In this document: positions 1 through 7,081 of the stretch, one piece after another
Layout: every line of letters starts with the position of its first letter
Numbering within the stretch: the stretch's first letter is position 1
Source: Fluviibacter phosphoraccumulans_A
GTDB lineage: Bacteria > Pseudomonadota > Gammaproteobacteria > Burkholderiales > Rhodocyclaceae
Direction: 5' to 3'
DNA length: 64,000 bases
NCBI GenBank assembly: GCA_036287865.1
Contig: CP126743.1
Coordinates: forward strand, 806,001-870,000
Notes under the pieces: model-generated
What the model saw: the letters and a program-made list of their open reading frames with translations, nothing else
The model's database searches: none
What the model was told of the DNA's origin: nothing
Translations under genes and position numbers: made by a program

Positions 1-1
1 T

Positions 2-631
2 GCTATCCACCTGTCGAACGATGTTGGTGGTGACCTGTTCCTGGGCTTCATATCGGCTTTGGCTTTCGCAACCATTCTGGCTGTGGTTGCCGGTCTGACG
101 CTGGCTGGTGCATCGGCTGTGTCGCATGACCTGTACGCTACCGTTATCAAGCATGGCAAGGCTGAGCAAGCTGCTGAAATGCGTGTATCGAAGATTACGA
201 CCATCGCTCTGGCAGTTCTGGCAATTTTCCTGGGCATTGCCTTCGAAAAGCAAAACGTTGCCTACATGGTGATGCTGGCCTTCGCAATTGCGTGTTCGGC
301 TAACTTCCCAGTCCTGTCCATGTCGCTGATGTGGAAAGACTGTACGACTAAGGGTGCTGTAACTGGTGGCTTCGTTGGCCTGATCGCTTCGGCTGGTCTG
401 ACCATCCTGTCGCCAACCGTTTGGGAAGCCGTTATGGGCAATCCAAAGGGTAGCGCACCGTTCCCTTACGGTTCGCTAGCTCTGTTCTCGATGACGGCTG
501 CTTTCGCAACCATCTGGATCGTGTCGTTGCTCGATAAGAACGCCCGCGCCCAGATCGACCGCGAAGGCTACCCAGCACAACAAGTTCGTTGCGAAACGGG
601 CATTGGTGCTACAGGTACATCAGGTCACTAA
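2..631 (+). CDS. actP: Cation/acetate symporter ActP, C-terminal part (5' end outside window)
   Basis: This is the last ~209 residues of a sodium:solute symporter family permease. ActP carries acetate and other short monocarboxylates across the inner membrane with Na+ or H+. The frame is open from base 2 with no start, so the gene begins upstream. A glycine/alanine-rich helix with the ActP-like stretch LAGASAVSHDLY lies near residues 37-48 of the fragment. At least four further hydrophobic segments follow, and the tail is short and charged. The assignment rests on recognising that stretch; a related monocarboxylate symporter is the alternative. A GC-rich stretch followed by T7 near 666-680 lies after the stop, but I could not fold it into a convincing terminator. 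Confidence 0.85.
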   Translation, partial: AIHLSNDVGGDLFLGFISALAFATILAVVAGLTLAGASAVSHDLYATVIKHGKAEQAAEMRVSKITTIALAVLAIFLGIAFEKQNVAYMVMLAFAIACSANFPVLSMSLMWKDCTTKGAVTGGFVGLIASAGLTILSPTVWEAVMGNPKGSAPFPYGSLALFSMTAAFATIWIVSLLDKNARAQIDREGYPAQQVRCETGIGATGTSGH

Positions 632-726
632 GTGGCTTTAGCGTAACCTGGCGTTATGCTGAAAGGCCCGGGTCTTTTTTTGTGTATTCAATGCAGGGTA
701 TTTGTTGACCAATCCCTTAATGGACG

Positions 727-756
727 TGGCGATCAGCCTGTATCGGATGTTATACT
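727..756 (+). promoter_or_regulatory. Candidate sigma-70 promoter of hemA
   Basis: A TATACT -10 hexamer lies at 751-756 with a weak TGGCGA -35 at 727-732 (18-nt spacer), 33 nt before the hemA ATG. The -10 is good and the -35 matches at only three positions, so this is tentative. Confidence 0.4.
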
Positions 757-789
757 CACCGCCGTTCTTGCAGGAATTGCCCGGGTATT

Positions 790-2046
790 ATGCCGCTTCA
801 CCTTATCGGACTCAATCACCATACTGCCCCCCTGGCGATTCGGGAACGGGTTGCGGTTGCTGCTGAGTCTGTTGGCGGGGCGCTTGGTGCTTTGCGCCAA
901 ATGGGCGCGGCAGAAGAAGCGGCAATTCTCTCTACTTGTAATCGTACTGAGCTTTATATCTCGGCCAATACGGTCGATGTCGTGCTGGATTGGTGGATGC
1001 AGCACGCGGGCATGTCGCTGGATGAAGCGCGCCCTTATATTTATCACCACGCAGATCAGGATGCAGTACGCCAGGCTTTGCGCGTGGCTGCGGGGTTGGA
1101 TTCTATGGTGCTGGGTGAGCCCCAGATACTCGGCCAGATGAAAGACGCCGTTCGTACGGCAGAGCAGGTAGGTGCTTTAGGCAGTAATCTGCATCGATTG
1201 TTTCAGCATGCGTTTGCTGTCGCCAAAGAAATCCGGAGTACTACCGGAATTGGTGAAAGTGTCGTTTCGATGGCCGCAGCGTCTGTGCGTCTGGCCGAGC
1301 GTATTTTCGGGGATCTGACTGAGCAGTCTGTACTCTTTGTCGGCGCTGGCGAGATGGTTGAGCTCTGTGCCACACACTTTGCGGCCAGCAAACCAAAGCG
1401 CATGGTTGTGGCTAACCGAACCATAGAACGTGCGAGCGAATTGGCGCAGCAGATTCATGGTGAGCCCATGCGGTTGAGTCAGGTTGCCGAGGCCTTGCAC
1501 CAGTTTGATATTGTGATCTCTTGCACCGCCAGCTCTTTGCCGATTATCGGTTTGGGGATGGTCGAGCGGGCGATCAAAACAAGACGTCACCGCCCCATGT
1601 TTATGGTGGATTTATCAGTGCCACGAGACATTGAGTCAGAGGTTGCCGAACTTGATGATGTCTTTCTCTACACCGTTGATGATCTGGCCAGTGTTGTGCA
1701 GAGCGGCGTGGCGTCACGTCAGGCAGCGGTAGTAGAAGCCGAAAGTATTATTGCTGGCCGTCTTGGCGATTTTCTGGATTGGCATGCACGCAGAGCACAT
1801 GTGCCCATTATCCAGGCTTTCCGCGATGGTGCCACTCAATTGCGGCTGCAGGAACTCGAGCTGGCCAAAAAACTTTTGATTAAGGGCGAGTCGGCTGAAT
1901 TGGTGCTGGAGCAGATGGCTACACGGCTGACCAATAAATTTCTGCATGGCCCGCTTTCTGCCATGAATAAGGCTGAGACGGCTGACCGCGAGGCCCTGCA
2001 AGAGGCCATGCGTCGGTTTATGGCAGGTTGGGACGTTGCCGAATGA
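790..2046 (+). CDS. hemA: Glutamyl-tRNA reductase
   Basis: HemA reduces glutamyl-tRNA(Glu) to glutamate-1-semialdehyde with NADPH, the first committed step of C5-pathway tetrapyrrole (haem, sirohaem) synthesis in the cytosol. The protein has 418 residues, the usual length. The N-terminal signature GLNHHTAP is at residues 7-14, the catalytic cysteine in STCNRTELY is Cys50, and the block GLDSMVLGEPQILGQ follows near residue 100. A Rossmann domain with GAGEM comes next, then a C-terminal helical dimerisation domain. The ATG at 790 is the family start. The stop overlaps the start of the downstream TauE-like gene by 4 nt, so the two are probably co-transcribed. As haem supply it connects functionally with the bc1 genes at 45.5-48 kb. 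Confidence 0.97.
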   Translation: MPLHLIGLNHHTAPLAIRERVAVAAESVGGALGALRQMGAAEEAAILSTCNRTELYISANTVDVVLDWWMQHAGMSLDEARPYIYHHADQDAVRQALRVAAGLDSMVLGEPQILGQMKDAVRTAEQVGALGSNLHRLFQHAFAVAKEIRSTTGIGESVVSMAAASVRLAERIFGDLTEQSVLFVGAGEMVELCATHFAASKPKRMVVANRTIERASELAQQIHGEPMRLSQVAEALHQFDIVISCTASSLPIIGLGMVERAIKTRRHRPMFMVDLSVPRDIESEVAELDDVFLYTVDDLASVVQSGVASRQAAVVEAESIIAGRLGDFLDWHARRAHVPIIQAFRDGATQLRLQELELAKKLLIKGESAELVLEQMATRLTNKFLHGPLSAMNKAETADREALQEAMRRFMAGWDVAE

Positions 2047-2843
2047 GCTGGTGGTTGCTGACTTATTTGTTGTTGGGCATGGGTTCAGGTTTTATTGCAG
2101 GCCTGTTTGGTGTGGGCGGTGGTTTGACGATTATGCCGATTCTGCTGATGTTGTTTCAGGCGCAGGGCTTTCCGGATGCCCAGCTGATGCATTTAGCGCT
2201 GGGAACGGCCATAGCAACGATTGTGGTGACCTCCGTGTCCAGTATGCGGGCGCATCATCAACATGGTGGGGTTCGCTGGGATATTTTTCGCGCGATGGCG
2301 CCCAGGTTGGTTGCGGGTACCCTGATTGGCAGCTTGTTTGCGAGCCGTGTCCCGACGGATGCGATGGCGATCGTCTTTACGTGCATCGTTTACTGGGCAT
2401 CGTTACAAATGCTGCTGGACATCAAGCCCAAGCCAACGCGTGAATTGCCCGGTGCAGCCGGATAGGCGGGTGTGGGCAGTCTTATTGGTGGCGTTTCTAG
2501 CCTGGTCGCGGCGGGCGGTGGTTTTTTATCGGTTCCATTTATGGTGCTGTGTAACGTTAATATCCGGCAGGCGGTTGGTACGCCATCGGCTTTAGGTTTT
2601 CCGATTGCATTGGCTGGGGTGGTCGGTTATATCCTAGGCGGTTGGTCAGTGCCCGATTTGCCTGGCCCTAATCTCGGCTTTGCTTACTTACCGGCCTTTG
2701 CGGGTGTGGTTGTTGCAACGGTTTTTATGGCGCCAGTGGGTGCTAAATTGGCCCATAGTCTGCCGATCAAACAGCTTAAACGCGCATTTGGTGTGATGCT
2801 CGCCCTGCTGGCGACCAAAATGCTCTGGAATTTGTTAGGTTGA
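2043..2843 (+). pseudogene. TauE/SafE-family sulfite/anion exporter, split by an in-frame amber stop
   Basis: This is a membrane permease of the TauE/SafE (DUF81) family, which exports sulfite or sulfonate-related anions. Two homologous halves are visible. The first has GSGFIAGLFGVGGG near its start; the second has GGVSSLVAAGGGF. Both lie in the same frame, separated by a single TAG at 2463-2465 (codon 141). The homology runs straight through the stop, so a substitution rather than an indel made it. A GTG at 2472 could restart the second half, so two half-transporters are conceivable because the family is an internal duplication, but I see no good ribosome site there. The ATG at 2043 overlaps the hemA stop. 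Most likely it is a recent pseudogene; a base-calling error or amber readthrough are alternatives. Confidence 0.8.
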
Positions 2844-2889
2844 TATCTGAGCCGAATTGCGGCTCCTGCAGGTACAATGTCGCCCTGAT

Positions 2890-2975
2890 GCGGGTGTGGT
2901 GAAATTGGTAAACACAGCAGACTTAAAATCTGCCGGCGAATAGCCTTGCCGGTTCAAGTCCGGCCATCCGCACCA
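2890..2975 (+). tRNA. tRNA-Leu (anticodon TAA)
   Basis: The 86-nt sequence folds as a class II tRNA with a long variable arm. The acceptor GCGGGTG pairs with CATCCGC (one G-U), and the anticodon loop in CAGACTTAAAATCTG gives TAA. The T arm is GGTTCAAGTCC and the CCA end is encoded. A hairpin GAGCCG/CGGCTC (2849-2865) and a TACAAT (2873-2878) lie just upstream and may be its promoter region. Confidence 0.96.
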
Positions 2976-2992
2976 TTTTCTTTAAGCCCGTC

Positions 2993-4075
2993 ATGAAACC
3001 CAGCCTACTCGATAAATTCCGCCAACTTGCTGATCGTTTGCAAGCATTGGATCTGCGGTTGAGTGAGCAGGGCGTTCATGACGACCTGGATGAGTTTCGG
3101 CGTATCTCCAAGGAGCGTGCCGAAATTAAGCCCGTGGTGGCGCTCTATGAAACCTACTGTCAGCGCCTGTCTGATTTGGCAGCAGCAGAGGCCATGCTAG
3201 CTGACCCGGATATGAAGGGTTTGGCGCAAGAGGAAATCGCCACCGTTAAGGCTGATTTGCCTGACTTGGAGCAACAGTTGCAAACGCTGTTGTTGCCCCG
3301 CGATCCCGCCGATGAAAAGAATGTCATCGTAGAAATTCGTGCCGGTACCGGTGGCGCTGAATCGGCTCTGTTTGCCAGTGATCTATTCCGGATGTACAGT
3401 CGTTTTGCCGAGCGTCGTCGTTGGCAGGTTGAAGTGATATCGGCAAGTGAATCCGATCTGGGCGGTTATAAGGAAATCATTTTCCGGGTGATTGGCCAGG
3501 GTGCTTATTCGGTGCTCAAATTTGAATCGGGCGGCCATCGCGTACAACGCGTCCCTGAAACTGAAACGCAGGGTCGTATCCACACTTCGGCCTGTACGGT
3601 GGCGGTAATGCCGGAAGCCGATACGATGGAAGCTGTGACGATCAACCCTGCCGAGCTACGGATCGATACGTTCCGAGCGTCTGGCGCGGGTGGGCAACAC
3701 ATCAACAAGACGGATTCAGCGGTGCGTATTACGCACTTGCCGACCGGGACGGTAGTGGAATGTCAGGATGGGCGTTCGCAGCACCAGAACCGGGATCAGG
3801 CCATGCGGGTGTTGGTGGCGCGGATTGAAGATCAACGCCGCCGTGCCGCTCATGCCGAGGAAGCGGCAACCCGTAAGAGCCTGATTAGTAGTGGTGATCG
3901 TTCCGAACGGATTCGTACCTATAACTTTCCGCAGGGCCGGATGACTGACCATCGGATTAATCTGACGCTGTACAAGTTGTCTTATCTGATGGATGGCGAT
4001 ATGGAAGAGCTGGCGCGTTCGCTGGCTGCCGAACATCAGGCCGAGCAACTGGCGGCGTTGGCTGATCAGGACTGA
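2993..4075 (+). CDS. prfA: Peptide chain release factor 1
   Basis: RF1 recognises UAA and UAG in the ribosomal A site and triggers hydrolysis of peptidyl-tRNA. The protein has 360 residues, the usual RF1 length. The RF1-type codon-recognition tripeptide P-x-T appears as PET at residues 188-190, which distinguishes it from RF2 (SPF). The catalytic GGQ is at 233-235 within GAGGQHINKTDSAVR. The gene starts 17 nt after tRNA-Leu and sits 5 nt before prmC, which encodes the methyltransferase that modifies the GGQ glutamine, so they form the usual prfA-prmC operon. Confidence 0.98.
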   Translation: MKPSLLDKFRQLADRLQALDLRLSEQGVHDDLDEFRRISKERAEIKPVVALYETYCQRLSDLAAAEAMLADPDMKGLAQEEIATVKADLPDLEQQLQTLLLPRDPADEKNVIVEIRAGTGGAESALFASDLFRMYSRFAERRRWQVEVISASESDLGGYKEIIFRVIGQGAYSVLKFESGGHRVQRVPETETQGRIHTSACTVAVMPEADTMEAVTINPAELRIDTFRASGAGGQHINKTDSAVRITHLPTGTVVECQDGRSQHQNRDQAMRVLVARIEDQRRRAAHAEEAATRKSLISSGDRSERIRTYNFPQGRMTDHRINLTLYKLSYLMDGDMEELARSLAAEHQAEQLAALADQD

Positions 4076-4080
4076 GTAGC

Positions 4081-4935
4081 GTGAGTACGGTCCCTCCATT
4101 AACGCGTGCCGGGGCAATACAGTGGGCGCGACAATCCATAGATCGACTCGATGCGCGTTTGTTGTTGGAGTTTGTTTCAGGATGCACAGCCAATGCGCTG
4201 ATTGCTGATCCAGATGTCGCGCTGGAGGCGCTGCAACAGCATCGCTTCATTAGCCTGGTAGAGCGACGTGCGGCGGGTGAGCCTTTGGCTTATCTGGTCG
4301 GTCAGGCCGGGTTTTATGGCGATTTACTTGAGGTCACGTCAGATGTGCTAGTACCGCGCCCGGAGACAGAAGACCTGGTTGATTGGGCACTTGAGGTCTT
4401 GCGGGCGTATAAGTCACCCGCCATTCTGGATCTTGGTACCGGCAGTGGCGCCATTGCACTGGCTTTGGCCGGTGCGCGACCGGATGCACAGGTAACGGCG
4501 GTTGATGTATCACCGGCTGCTTTGTCGGTTGCATCCGGAAATCGACAACGCCTGGATCGAAGCAATGTCCAGTTGATCTGTGGCAGCTGGTATCAGGGCT
4601 TAACCAAAACAGATCTTTTTGATTTGATTGTAAGTAACCCCTCGTATATTCCAGCGAACGACCCACATCTGGCCGGAGATGGTGTCCGTTTTGAGCCGCG
4701 TCTGGCGCTAACGAATGAAGCAGATGAGCTTGGTGCCTATCGTGCCATTGCGGCAGGCGCATTGGCTTACCTTAAGCCTGGCGGGTGGCTGCTGGTAGAG
4801 CATGGTCACGATCAGGCTGACGCGGTGGGCCGGATTTGGGCAGCGGCAGGTTTGGTGAACGTCACTGGCCGCACCGATTTGAGTGGTAACCCCCGCATGA
4901 CTGCCGGGCAAAAGCCGGAAGGGTTGCCCCTATGA
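4081..4935 (+). CDS. prmC: Release factor glutamine methyltransferase PrmC (HemK), with altered NPPY motif
   Basis: PrmC transfers a methyl group from S-adenosylmethionine to the glutamine of the GGQ motif in RF1 and RF2. The 284-residue protein has the N-terminal helical substrate domain, the linker block LVPRPETEDLVDWAL, the SAM-binding glycine loop DLGTGSGAIALA and the acidic AVDVS. A conserved EPRLAL follows the catalytic loop. The catalytic motif, normally N-P-P-Y, reads NPSY at residues 186-189 (TCG at 4642-4644, one transition from CCG). The GTG at 4081 fits homologous N-termini and is 5 nt after the prfA stop. The fold is intact, but activity may be lowered by the serine. Confidence 0.93.
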   Translation: MSTVPPLTRAGAIQWARQSIDRLDARLLLEFVSGCTANALIADPDVALEALQQHRFISLVERRAAGEPLAYLVGQAGFYGDLLEVTSDVLVPRPETEDLVDWALEVLRAYKSPAILDLGTGSGAIALALAGARPDAQVTAVDVSPAALSVASGNRQRLDRSNVQLICGSWYQGLTKTDLFDLIVSNPSYIPANDPHLAGDGVRFEPRLALTNEADELGAYRAIAAGALAYLKPGGWLLVEHGHDQADAVGRIWAAAGLVNVTGRTDLSGNPRMTAGQKPEGLPL

Positions 4936-4944
4936 TGCAGGCGC

Positions 4945-5610
4945 TTGAGTTCTGGCAGCGTTGGCCGAAATCGTTGCGGTTGGGCAGTGTCTGCCTCGGT
5001 AGCGATTCATCTCTTTGTTATTTTCCCGTTGGCGTTTGACTTGTACACCCCGATTGCCATGCCGCAGGCACCTTTGAGCGCGGTGCTGTGTGGCGCCGGT
5101 GATACGGCGCAAACGGCTAAGGCGGATGCAAAAAAAGCGCCATTGTCGGCGGGTGATACGAAAAAGCTGAATCCTGTAAAGCCAGTGCCGATTGTGAAGG
5201 CTAAACACGGGGAGTTAGCGCCGGAAAAAACGAAGCTTGTTCAGCCGACCCAGGTAGGCGTTGCGCAGGGTGATGCTGCAGCGGCGCCCAATTTGGCTTC
5301 AAAGGCGGGTACGCTGGGCGGTGCCCCAGAGAGCGCCCGGGATGGGGTTGATGCGGATGCCTTGCAGCGTTATCGACTCGCACTGGGTGTTGAAGCCCGC
5401 AAGGCACGGCGCTACCCGGAGGTTTTAAGGGCGCGCGGCCACGAGGGTGTGTGTGAAGAGGTTATCGTTCTGTCCAAAAACGGCGGCGCGCCCGTGGTAC
5501 TGCAGGGTAAAAGCAGTGGTTCTCAGACGCTGGATGAGGCCGCTTTTACCATGGCGCGCCTGGCTGCTGAGCGCACGCCGGTGCCGGCCGAATTAGGGCC
5601 GGAATCTTAA
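4945..5610 (+). CDS. TonB-family energy-transducing protein, start uncertain (possible N-terminal frameshift)
   Basis: It resembles TonB-like proteins: a single N-terminal membrane helix (AVSASVAIHLFVIFPLAF), a periplasmic linker rich in Ala, Lys and Pro, and a C-terminal TonB-type domain. That domain contains YRLALGVEARKARRYPEVLRARG followed by a strand pattern ending in a SLDEAA-like motif (TLDEAA). Such proteins couple the proton motive force to outer-membrane transport. The frame can only begin at TTG 4945. A much better start, ATG ATG at 4932-4937 overlapping the prmC stop, lies in another frame and encodes MMQALEFWQRWPKSLRLG before running out. A 1-nt shift near 4978-4990 would join it to the membrane helix. 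Thus it is either a TTG-started gene or one more frameshifted locus. No ExbBD genes are nearby. Confidence 0.65.
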   Translation: MSSGSVGRNRCGWAVSASVAIHLFVIFPLAFDLYTPIAMPQAPLSAVLCGAGDTAQTAKADAKKAPLSAGDTKKLNPVKPVPIVKAKHGELAPEKTKLVQPTQVGVAQGDAAAAPNLASKAGTLGGAPESARDGVDADALQRYRLALGVEARKARRYPEVLRARGHEGVCEEVIVLSKNGGAPVVLQGKSSGSQTLDEAAFTMARLAAERTPVPAELGPES

Positions 5611-5704
5611 AATTCCCCTGCGGATTCGTTTTACGCTGGATGATTTCTGAGCCATATAGTTTTTGCGGTACACCAAAGGCTTGGTGGTTTAAAGCCGGCT
5701 TTGT

Positions 5705-5735
5705 GCCCTAACCTAGGGCATTAAAGTGTTATAAT
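5705..5735 (+). promoter_or_regulatory. Inverted repeat plus TATAAT upstream of the desaturase (candidate regulated promoter)
   Basis: A perfect 6-bp inverted repeat, GCCCTA-ACC-TAGGGC, spans 5705-5719. A consensus TATAAT lies at 5730-5735. No good -35 is present at the right spacing, and the palindrome covers that place. No T-run follows, so it is not a terminator. A repressor or activator site for the desaturase gene is the natural reading; the regulator is unknown. Confidence 0.45.
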
Positions 5736-5846
5736 CCGTTAGTTTCATTCATTCGGCATGTTTTGCGGATGAATTGTGCTGTCGCAGCATGGGAGCCCGG
5801 AATTAAACCGAGGGCTCTGGTTTGACCAATTTAGGAGCGCGCATAC

Positions 5847-7019
5847 ATGTTTAACGGACTCATTGATCTGCCCTGGTGGGGTTATATCGTGTACACCCTG
5901 ATCGTGACCCATATTACGATCGCCGGCGTTACGATTTATCTGCATCGCCATTCTGCGCATCGTGCGTTGGAATTGCATCCGGCCGTGGCGCATTTCTTCC
6001 GTTTCTGGTTATGGCTCACGACGGGTATGGTGACCAAGCAGTGGACAGCCATTCACCGTAAGCATCACGCGAAGTGTGAAACTCCCGAAGACCCACATAG
6101 CCCGCAAGTACTGGGTCTGAAGAAGGTACTTTGGGAAGGGGCCGAGCTCTATCGTTCCGAAGCCAAGAACGACGAAACCATGAGACGCTATGGTGCGGGC
6201 ACGCCGGATGACTGGATGGAGCGCCATGTTTATAGCCATTCAGTGATTGGCGTTTCGATTCTGATGGTCATCAACCTGATTCTGTTCGGGCCAATTGGTT
6301 TAACAATCTGGGCAGTGCAGATGGTGTGGATTCCATTCTGGGCCGCAGGCATTGTGAATGGTGTGGGCCACTATTATGGCTATCGCAATTTCACCTGCCC
6401 GGATGCATCGACCAATCTCTTTCCGTGGGGCATTATCATTGGTGGTGAAGAGCTGCATAACAACCATCATGCCTTCGGCACATCGGCTAAGCTGTCGAAC
6501 AAGTGGTACGAGTTTGATATTGGCTGGTTGTACATCCGCACCATGGAAGTATTGGGTCTGGCCAAGGTCAAGAAAGTCGCACCGCGCCCCAAACTGGGTA
6601 AGGAAGTGGCTGAAGTCAATGCAGAGACGCTGGATGCCGTGATTACCCACCGCTTCGACCTGATGACCCGCTATGGCAAGGCGATCCGCCACGAGTTTGC
6701 CCGTACGCTGGAACATCACAAGCGTGAGCATACGCTGGCCGATAAGAAGACCATGCGTCAGGCGTCGCGCTGGGTGGCTGGTGATCTAGACCAAATGCCT
6801 GTGGAACTCCGTCAGCCTGTCGATAGTGTGCTGGCTGAAAGTCCTGCGTTGACCAAGCTCTGCACGATGCGTACGCAGCTCGTTGCAATCTGGGAAAAGA
6901 CCAACACCTCGCGTGAACAGCTGGTTCAGAGTCTGCAAGAGTGGTGTAAGCAGGCTGAAGCCTCTGGCGTGCATGCGCTTGAAGAGTTGTCGGTGCGTGT
7001 GCGACGCTACGTGATTTAA
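5847..7019 (+). CDS. Membrane fatty acid desaturase (acyl-CoA/lipid delta-9 type)
   Basis: It is an integral-membrane di-iron desaturase that introduces a cis double bond into acyl chains, adjusting membrane fluidity. The three histidine boxes are present: HRHSAHR at residues 33-39, HRKHH at 70-74 and ELHNNHH at 202-208. Hydrophobic segments near 10-30, 45-62, 132-155 and 158-175 fit the four-helix family topology. Residues ~250-390 form a charged, probably helical C-terminal extension beyond the catalytic core. The ATG at 5847 follows AGGAGCG. The gene is monocistronic, with its own upstream palindrome and a strong terminator after it. Confidence 0.9.
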   Translation: MFNGLIDLPWWGYIVYTLIVTHITIAGVTIYLHRHSAHRALELHPAVAHFFRFWLWLTTGMVTKQWTAIHRKHHAKCETPEDPHSPQVLGLKKVLWEGAELYRSEAKNDETMRRYGAGTPDDWMERHVYSHSVIGVSILMVINLILFGPIGLTIWAVQMVWIPFWAAGIVNGVGHYYGYRNFTCPDASTNLFPWGIIIGGEELHNNHHAFGTSAKLSNKWYEFDIGWLYIRTMEVLGLAKVKKVAPRPKLGKEVAEVNAETLDAVITHRFDLMTRYGKAIRHEFARTLEHHKREHTLADKKTMRQASRWVAGDLDQMPVELRQPVDSVLAESPALTKLCTMRTQLVAIWEKTNTSREQLVQSLQEWCKQAEASGVHALEELSVRVRRYVI

Positions 7020-7037
7020 GAGATACCCGTGGTACCC

Positions 7038-7064
7038 AACAACCGGCTTCGGCCGGTTGTTTTA
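7038..7064 (+). terminator. Rho-independent terminator after the desaturase gene
   Basis: A perfect 10-bp stem (7038-7047 with 7052-7061) with a TTCG tetraloop runs into a T-rich tail (TTTTATTT). Confidence 0.85.
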
Positions 7065-7081
7065 TTTGAAGGCGCTAAGCA

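Noticed and set aside
666..690. Possible terminator after actP (GC-rich stretch plus T7)
   Set aside because: The GGCCCGGG core has no room for a loop, and no stable alternative stem was found.
656..1141. Open frame overlapping the hemA promoter and 5' half
   Set aside because: It is out of frame with hemA, whose homology, start and length are clear. It has no recognisable domain.
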